Assembly: GCA_002509325.1 (NCBI GenBank)
Contig: DADO01000164.1
Span: forward strand, 5,693 to 14,091
Direction of reading: 5' to 3'
Origin: Methanosarcina sp. UBA402
GTDB lineage: Archaea > Halobacteriota > Methanosarcinia > Methanosarcinales > Methanosarcinaceae
Length of the DNA stretch: 8,399 nucleotides
A program made the position numbers and the translations under genes. The notes under the pieces were generated by a model. It was not told the DNA's origin, ran no database searches, and saw nothing but the letters and a program-made list of their open reading frames with translations. Every line of letters begins with the position of its first letter. Positions within the stretch are counted from its first letter, which is position 1. Below, one piece after another: positions 4,512-8,399 of this stretch.

Positions 4512-6287
4512 ATGGCCGACAAGAAGAATTTAAGAACTCCTATAGTCTGCGTGATGGGGCACGTCGACCACGGGAAAACGTCTCTGCTGGACAAGATCAG
4601 GGGTACTGCAATTGTCAGCGGAGAAGCCGGAGCCATCACCCAGCATATCGGGGCAACTGAAGTCCCAATAGACGTGATTATCAACAAGCTTGGAGACCCA
4701 AGGCTTCGGGACAGGTTCATAGTGCCAGGTTTGCTCTTTATTGATACGCCTGGACACCATGCCTTTACAACCTTAAGAAGCAGGGGAGGAGCCCTTGCCG
4801 ACCTTGCAATTGTTGTAGTGGATATAAACGAAGGCTTCAAGCCCCAAACCTATGAAAGTTTACAGATCTTAAAGCGGTTTAAAACTCCTTTTGTTGTTGT
4901 TGCTAATAAGATTGACAAAATTGGCGGCTGGGTTTCACAAAAAGACCTGCCTTTTGCAACCACTTTTAAAAAACAGTCTGAGGACGTCCAGGCCCGGCTT
5001 GAGACAAAGCTCTACGAGGTAATAGGTGAATTATACAACCAGGGCTTTGCAGCAGAACGGTACGACAGGGTTACAAATTTCCAGAATACCCTTGGCGTAG
5101 TGCCTGTAAGTGCTATGACAGGCGAAGGAATTCCTGATGTCCTGATGGTACTCCTTGGCCTGGCTCAAAAATTCCTTGAAGCAAACTTGCAGTATAGTGC
5201 CAAAAGCCCCGGAGTAGGCACTGTACTTGAGATCAAGGAAGAAAAAGGCCTTGGTGCAACTCTTGACATTATTCTCTATGACGGCACTTTAAAGAAAGGC
5301 GATACTGTTGTTATAGGAAGCCTGGGAGAACCAATCCAGACAAAGGTACGGGCTCTTTTAAAGCCAAGAGAACTCACTGAAATCAAGTACGAGAGCAAGT
5401 TCAAGCAGGTGAATAAGGTCACTGCTGCCGCAGGTGTAAAAATTTCGGCTCCTGGTCTCGAAGGGGCTCTTGCAGGTGCTCCCATAAGGGTTGCTACCGA
5501 AGAAACTCTTGACGAGGTTGTAGCCCAGGTAAAATCCGAGATTGATGAGGTCAGGATTGATACAGATTCTGTTGGGATCATGATCAAAGCCGATACCATC
5601 GGCTCTCTTGAAGCCCTTATCCATGAGTTCCAGAAAGAAGAAGTTTCTATCAGGAAAGCTGAAGTGGGAGATATCTCACACCGGGATGTAATTGAAGCTT
5701 CAACGGTTGAAGACCCGCTTTATTCGGTGATTATCGGATTCAATGTCAAAGTTCACCCTGACGCCAGAGATACCTTGCAGGAAAGTACTGTAAAGGTATT
5801 CACAAATAATGTGATTTATCGCCTGGTTGAAGATTACCAGCAGTATGTAAAAGAGCAGCAGGAACTTGCTGAAAAGAAGATTTTTGAAACGATAATTCGT
5901 CCTGGGAAGTTCAAAATCCTTCCTGGCTGTGTATTCCGCCAGAGTAAACCTGCAGTTGTAGGAGTAAGAGTACTTGGTGGAGTCGTACGGACAAACGCAG
6001 ATGTCATGCTTGAAAACGGAAACGTTGTAGGCAAGATCAAGGGTCTGCAGTCCGAAGGAGAAAATATCCCTTCTGCAGGAGTAGGCAAAGAAGTTGCAAT
6101 GGCAATTGACGGCGCAACTGTAGGCAGACAGATCAAAGAAGAGGACGTGCTCTATATTAATGTGCCTGAGAGGCACGCCAAAGTTCTTGAGCATGAGATC
6201 TACGATTCCCTCTCAACTGATGAAAAGGAAACTCTTGACATTGTCCTTTCCCTGAAAAGAAAAGACAATCCTTTCTGGGCAAAATAA
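4512..6287 (+). CDS. infB: Translation initiation factor aIF5B (IF2-like GTPase)
   Basis: The 591-residue protein is the archaeal form of eIF5B/IF2, which promotes subunit joining and initiator tRNA placement using GTP. The G domain has G1 GHVDHGKT (16-23), G3 DTPGH (78-82), G4 NKID (132-135) and G5 SAMTGEG (200-206). Beta-barrel domain II (from about 220), the domain III region and the C-terminal barrel with RPGKFKILPGCVFRQSKPAV then follow. There is no long N-terminal extension, as is usual in archaea, and no intein in the G domain. ATG 4512 is preferred because GAGAGGT (4498-4504) lies 7 bases upstream. The in-frame ATG at 4494 would add six residues and has no good ribosome site. It follows ndk after a structured spacer. 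Confidence 0.97.
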   Translation: MADKKNLRTPIVCVMGHVDHGKTSLLDKIRGTAIVSGEAGAITQHIGATEVPIDVIINKLGDPRLRDRFIVPGLLFIDTPGHHAFTTLRSRGGALADLAIVVVDINEGFKPQTYESLQILKRFKTPFVVVANKIDKIGGWVSQKDLPFATTFKKQSEDVQARLETKLYEVIGELYNQGFAAERYDRVTNFQNTLGVVPVSAMTGEGIPDVLMVLLGLAQKFLEANLQYSAKSPGVGTVLEIKEEKGLGATLDIILYDGTLKKGDTVVIGSLGEPIQTKVRALLKPRELTEIKYESKFKQVNKVTAAAGVKISAPGLEGALAGAPIRVATEETLDEVVAQVKSEIDEVRIDTDSVGIMIKADTIGSLEALIHEFQKEEVSIRKAEVGDISHRDVIEASTVEDPLYSVIIGFNVKVHPDARDTLQESTVKVFTNNVIYRLVEDYQQYVKEQQELAEKKIFETIIRPGKFKILPGCVFRQSKPAVVGVRVLGGVVRTNADVMLENGNVVGKIKGLQSEGENIPSAGVGKEVAMAIDGATVGRQIKEEDVLYINVPERHAKVLEHEIYDSLSTDEKETLDIVLSLKRKDNPFWAK

Positions 6288-6289
6288 CG

Positions 6290-6326
6290 CTTATAAGTGC
6301 ATAATTATATTCAGAATGCACATAAG
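6290..6326 (+). promoter_or_regulatory. Bulged hairpin containing the probable rps6e TATA box
   Basis: Just after the infB stop, CTTAT (6290-6294) and GTGCAT (6297-6302) pair with ATGCAC (6316-6321) and ATAAG (6322-6326). This is an 11-bp stem with a 2-base bulge and a 13-base loop. The same left arm contains TTATAAG (6291-6297), a TATA-like core that would start an rps6e transcript near 6320 with a leader of about 100 bases. The element may therefore be an end structure for the infB message, a promoter, or both. No T-tract follows the hairpin. Confidence 0.35.
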
Positions 6327-6424
6327 GTTCAGGTAAGAATTCAGTAAATTAATACCAGATAAAGTTTCGGATTGATGATAAGATAAAGAAAGTATTAAAA
6401 TAAATCTAATTTGGAGGATTTCAT

Positions 6425-6844
6425 ATGGCTAGTTTCAAAGTTGTAGTTTCTGACCCAAAGGAAGGGCGTGCTTACCAGATCGATGTAAAAGATGCTGAAG
6501 CAAACGCATTAATCGGGAAAGCAATAGGCGATGTTATTGATGGTGCGATTTTTGGCCTGACCGGATACAAAGTCCAGATCACTGGCGGTAGTGACGGCAG
6601 CGGTTTTGTCATGAAACCCGACCTCCTAGGTCCCAGAAGGCAGAGGATTCTGCTGGCGGTAGGTGTAGGCTATGTCCCCAAGCAGCCAGGGCAGCGCAGG
6701 AGAAAGATGATGCGTGGAAAGGAAATTGCCCACGACATTGTCCAGGTCAATGCAAAAGTCGTTGAATATGGAAGCAAATCCATAAAAGCTCTTCTCGGCC
6801 TCGAAGCCGCAGAAGAAGCACCAGCAGAAGCACCAGCAGAGTAA
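6425..6844 (+). CDS. rps6e: Small ribosomal subunit protein S6e
   Basis: The 139-residue protein matches archaeal S6e: FKVVVSDPKEGRAYQIDV (4-21), the GLTGYKVQITGGSDGSGF segment, and the basic LLGPRRQRILLAVGVGYVP and QRRRKMMRGKEI stretches typical of the family. Archaeal S6e lacks the long phosphorylated C-terminal helix of the eukaryal protein. The C-terminus here is instead a short Ala/Glu/Pro tail encoded by a 12-bp duplication (6815-6826 and 6827-6838). GGAGGA (6413-6418) lies 6 bases before the ATG. It is separated from infB by 137 bases holding a TATA-like box, so it is probably transcribed at least partly on its own. A terminator follows. Confidence 0.97.
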   Translation: MASFKVVVSDPKEGRAYQIDVKDAEANALIGKAIGDVIDGAIFGLTGYKVQITGGSDGSGFVMKPDLLGPRRQRILLAVGVGYVPKQPGQRRRKMMRGKEIAHDIVQVNAKVVEYGSKSIKALLGLEAAEEAPAEAPAE

Positions 6845-6855
6845 TTGTTCAAGTT

Positions 6856-6895
6856 CCGCCTGCGGGCGGGCTTAAATACTTTTTATTTTGTTTTT
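6856..6895 (+). terminator. Hairpin plus T-rich terminator after rps6e
   Basis: CCGCC (6856-6860) pairs with GGCGG (6865-6869) around a TGCG loop. CTTAAATAC and T-rich runs (TTTTTATTTTGTTTTT, about 6880-6895) follow. The element begins 12 bases after the stop and is the only clear GC-rich stem plus T-tract in the operon, so it likely ends the translation cluster transcript. In archaea the T-run is probably the main signal. Confidence 0.7.
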
Positions 6896-6913
6896 ATATC
6901 CAGTTTCATCTTC

Positions 6914-6983
6914 ATACCTCCTACATTCGGCAGGTTGACTTAATTAGAGCCTATATTCGGCAGGTTAACGTAATTAGAGGTAT
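6914..6983. repeat. 30-nt-pitch direct repeat framed by a short inverted repeat
   Basis: Two 29-nt copies at 6921-6949 and 6951-6979 share CATTCGGCAGGTT/TATTCGGCAGGTT and TAATTAGAG and differ at three positions. They are bracketed by ATACCTC (6914-6920) and its complement GAGGTAT (6977-6983). The element lies in the roughly 290-base convergent spacer between rps6e and the PAS gene, where no gene is seen. Its function is unknown. Confidence 0.65.
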
Positions 6984-7108
6984 ATATTCATATTTTCGAA
7001 TTCCAAATGACCAATTGAGTTTCAGATCATGAAAATGGTTCTGAGGCTTTTATCGATGTGAGAATAAAATGGGTTTTGGGATGGGCTTGATATTAATCTA
7101 TATGTTTA

Positions 7109-7123
7109 CCTGCAGAAGGCAGG
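7109..7123 (-). terminator. Small hairpin after the PAS gene
   Basis: CCTGC (7109-7113) and GCAGG (7119-7123) form a 5-bp stem with a 5-base loop, 11 bases beyond the PAS gene stop on the minus strand. An ATTATTTTAAT-type stretch lies between the stop and the stem, but no T-run follows it, so this is a weak terminator candidate. Confidence 0.3.
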
Positions 7124-7134
7124 ATTAAAATAAT

Positions 7135-8010
7135 TCAGGCTCTTTTGACCTGCTGGGTTATGTCTTCTATAATGCCCTGGAAATGAGTAACTTCTCCTTC
7201 CTCATTGCGCTGGATAAAGGTTTTTTCGTTAATCCAGCGGACGCCGTCAGTCTGAGTAAGGATTCGGTACTGGCGGTTAAACTCCTTTCCTCCTTCCTCA
7301 CAATTCTCCTCAAGCTCGAGTTCCACAAGGAGCAGGTCTTCGGGATGGATAATTTTCCCATAAAGGATTCTTCCTGAAATGAAGTCCTCGGGAGCATACC
7401 CGAACTGCCTGACATTTTCAGATACATACACAGTGGGCCAATACTTTTCAGCTTTCCAGAGAAACACTACCATCGGACTATTGTTAATTACAGTTTCAAG
7501 GGCTTTCTGCCTCTCAAGCAGGGATTTTTGCTTTTCCATCAGGGCTTTCTGGCTCTCAAGCGCATCCTTTAGCGCTATCTCGTTTCTAATTTCCTGCGTA
7601 ACATCCCTGACTATTCCCTGGAAACTGGCTACATTTCCTCTTTCATCACGCTGGATAAAGGTTTTTTCTTCTACCCAACGGACCTCCCCTTTTCCGGTAA
7701 GAACCCTGTACCTCTGTATGAAGCTGTCTTTTCCTGTCTCGCAGCATCTCGTAAGTTCCTTTCTAACCCTGTCTATATCCTCGGAATGAATTATATCTGC
7801 ATATATTATTCTGCCAGTAAGGAAATCTTCTGCGCTGTACTCAAGCTGGGCTACATTTTTGGAAACGTATTTGGCAGGCCAGTTTTCATCAGGAGCCCAG
7901 AGAAAGGCCATAACAGGGCTGTTATTAATTACGGTTTCCAGAATTTGCTGCCTCTTCAGTGCTTCACCAAGAATTAGTTCGTCGCTTTCAGCTAGTTGAT
8001 TGAATCCCAT
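7135..8010 (-). CDS. Tandem PAS/PAC-domain protein without an output domain
   Basis: The 291-residue protein consists of two PAS_3-type sensor modules, about 21-141 and 168-288, each with the PAC signature (ETVINNSP...FLW...YVS.NV ... VRW..EKTFIQR ... FQGI..D.TQ). They are joined by a helical linker (about 142-170) with repeated S/RQKALxEKQKSLLE-type heptads that should form a coiled coil. There is no histidine kinase, HTH or GGDEF domain, no membrane segment, and the frame ends right after the second PAC motif. It may be a cytosolic sensory or adaptor subunit acting on a partner kinase, or a truncated kinase; the downstream DNA shows no kinase remnant. The modules have a 147-residue pitch and still share a 20-base identical DNA segment (7208-7227 and 7649-7668), which shows internal duplication. 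GGAGAGGT on the minus strand (plus coordinates 8018-8025) supports the ATG. The bound ligand cannot be read from sequence. Confidence 0.9.
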   Translation of the reverse strand: MGFNQLAESDELILGEALKRQQILETVINNSPVMAFLWAPDENWPAKYVSKNVAQLEYSAEDFLTGRIIYADIIHSEDIDRVRKELTRCCETGKDSFIQRYRVLTGKGEVRWVEEKTFIQRDERGNVASFQGIVRDVTQEIRNEIALKDALESQKALMEKQKSLLERQKALETVINNSPMVVFLWKAEKYWPTVYVSENVRQFGYAPEDFISGRILYGKIIHPEDLLLVELELEENCEEGGKEFNRQYRILTQTDGVRWINEKTFIQRNEEGEVTHFQGIIEDITQQVKRA

Positions 8011-8071
8011 GACTGTTACCTCTCCAAAATCCTTCCGGACCTAAAATCCTTTAACTGCCCCCCAGTAAAAT

Positions 8072-8081
8072 GCACTTTTTA
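8072..8081 (-). promoter_or_regulatory. Possible TATA box for the PAS gene
   Basis: On the minus strand the sequence reads GGATTTAAAAAGTGC, with a TATA-like ATTTAAAAAG core about 62-71 bases before the ATG. This would give a leader of roughly 35-45 bases that includes the GGAGAGGT ribosome site. It is inferred from sequence and distance only. Confidence 0.35.
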
Positions 8082-8134
8082 AATCCTTAAGTAATATATC
8101 ATAATTTGACATCTTATAAATTATATCTTTCTGT

Positions 8135-8268
8135 GCACGGGGGTAATGCTTTGAATTCCAGTCTCTCAGCGGGAAATCAAATTGCGTGCGGCCACCCCGC
8201 CCTAAACAGGCTGTCCGACAATTACTGTTAGTAATAAACTCGTCTGCTGGTATATTGGAACTTTTTTA
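8135..8268 (+). ncRNA. Candidate small RNA with its own promoter
   Basis: A TATA-like core TTATAAAT (about 8114-8121) points to transcription starting near 8140, exactly where the sequence turns GC-rich. In the predicted transcript GGGGT (8140-8144) pairs with ACCCC (8194-8198), and GCGGG (8169-8173) with CCCGC (8196-8200) is a competing pairing. ATTACT (8221-8226) and AGTAAT (8230-8235) form a perfect 6-bp hairpin with a GTT loop. A run of six T at 8262-8267 could end it. No tRNA, SRP or RNase P features are seen. This is an inference from promoter, GC content and folding only. Confidence 0.3.
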
Positions 8269-8318
8269 TGAGATTTGTTTTCATTCCTTATTACTCAAAT
8301 CTTAAAGTGAAAAGTTCC
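8257..8318. repeat. 62-nt two-step inverted repeat
   Basis: GGAACTTTT (8257-8265) is the perfect complement of AAAAGTTCC (8310-8318). Inside, AGATTTG (8271-8277) pairs with CAAATCT (8296-8302), and TTA (8266-8268) with TAA (8303-8305). In total about 19 bp can form around an 18-base loop. The size resembles the palindrome at 52-115, but the arm sequences differ. It could be a transcript end, a MITE-like remnant or a regulatory hairpin for a gene to the right. Confidence 0.6.
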
Positions 8319-8399
8319 ATTTATTTCCATTTTCCCTTCTAATGATCTCGTTTTTATTTAAGCAAATCCATATTTTCCTTCATTGGTCATCGGTTAAGG

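Larger units (their letters stand above)
8011..8399. other. Intergenic region right of the PAS gene
   Basis: No protein gene is seen in the 389 bases to the right edge. The region holds the PAS gene promoter, a 7-bp inverted repeat ATAATTT (8101-8107) / AAATTAT (8118-8124), a locally GC-rich stretch at about 8131-8225 proposed as a small RNA, and a long two-step inverted repeat at 8257-8318. The last 80 bases are T-rich and may be the upstream region of a gene beyond the window. Confidence 0.6.

Noticed and set aside
4394..4840. 148-codon minus-strand open frame across the infB start
   Set aside because: It is a shadow of the infB reading frame, has no recognisable product or ribosome site, and overlaps a certain gene.
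5700..6194. 164-codon minus-strand open frame inside infB
   Set aside because: It lies wholly inside the conserved aIF5B C-terminal half and its translation resembles no family.
7379..7789. 136-codon plus-strand open frame opposite the PAS gene
   Set aside because: It is a shadow of the PAS gene, whose two conserved PAS/PAC modules are on the other strand.
8130..8225. tRNA gene in the GC-rich islet
   Set aside because: No cloverleaf, T-loop GTTCGA-type motif or acceptor stem could be found.
8301..8313. Thirteen bases CTTAAAGTGAAAA shared with 2761-2773
   Set aside because: A match of this length is expected by chance in an AT-rich window of this size and the flanks do not match.

Overview
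The window looks like chromosomal DNA from a methanogenic archaeon, most likely a Methanosarcina. It encodes archaeal or eukaryal-type translation proteins (L7Ae, S28e, L24e, aIF5B, S6e). Start codons are preceded by archaeal Shine-Dalgarno sequences (AAGGAG, GAGGTG, GGAGG), the intergenic DNA is long and AT-rich with archaeal TATA-like boxes, and the flanking accessory genes (an exported beta-propeller and a PAS_3-type tandem PAS protein) are of kinds common in that genus. Species cannot be fixed by eye.

Layout: 1-344 has no confident gene but holds a compound palindrome (52-115) and a T-rich repeat tract. 345-1781 (+) encodes an exported beta-propeller of eight exactly 40-residue repeats with a C-terminal membrane anchor. 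1782-1958 is a repeat-bearing convergent spacer. 1959-2573 (-) is a small radical SAM protein of the TatD-linked type, with a 22-bp tandem repeat array directly upstream. 2744-3047 is the promoter and long leader of the translation cluster. 3048-6287 (+) is rpl7ae, rps28e, rpl24e, ndk and infB, all on one strand with short spacers. 6425-6844 (+) is rps6e, probably with its own promoter, followed by a hairpin plus T-rich terminator. 6845-7134 is a convergent spacer with a 30-nt-pitch direct repeat. 7135-8010 (-) is a tandem PAS protein without an output domain. 8011-8399 has no protein gene but contains a possible small RNA and a long two-step inverted repeat.

How it fits together: the core is a growth-rate-linked translation operon: K-turn binding L7Ae, two small ribosomal proteins, nucleoside diphosphate kinase (NTP supply), the GTPase that joins subunits (aIF5B), then S6e. 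The most interesting signal is in the rpl7ae leader. A hairpin at 3008-3034 satisfies the core kink-turn rules (tandem G.A/A.G pairs, three-nucleotide bulge, 8-bp stem), and its last bases are part of the rpl7ae Shine-Dalgarno. This suggests L7Ae represses its own translation, as has been reported for an archaeal L7Ae in Sulfolobus. Other second-look items are the 22-bp array at the radical SAM promoter, a structured ndk-infB spacer, and the palindromic and ncRNA-like elements near both ends.
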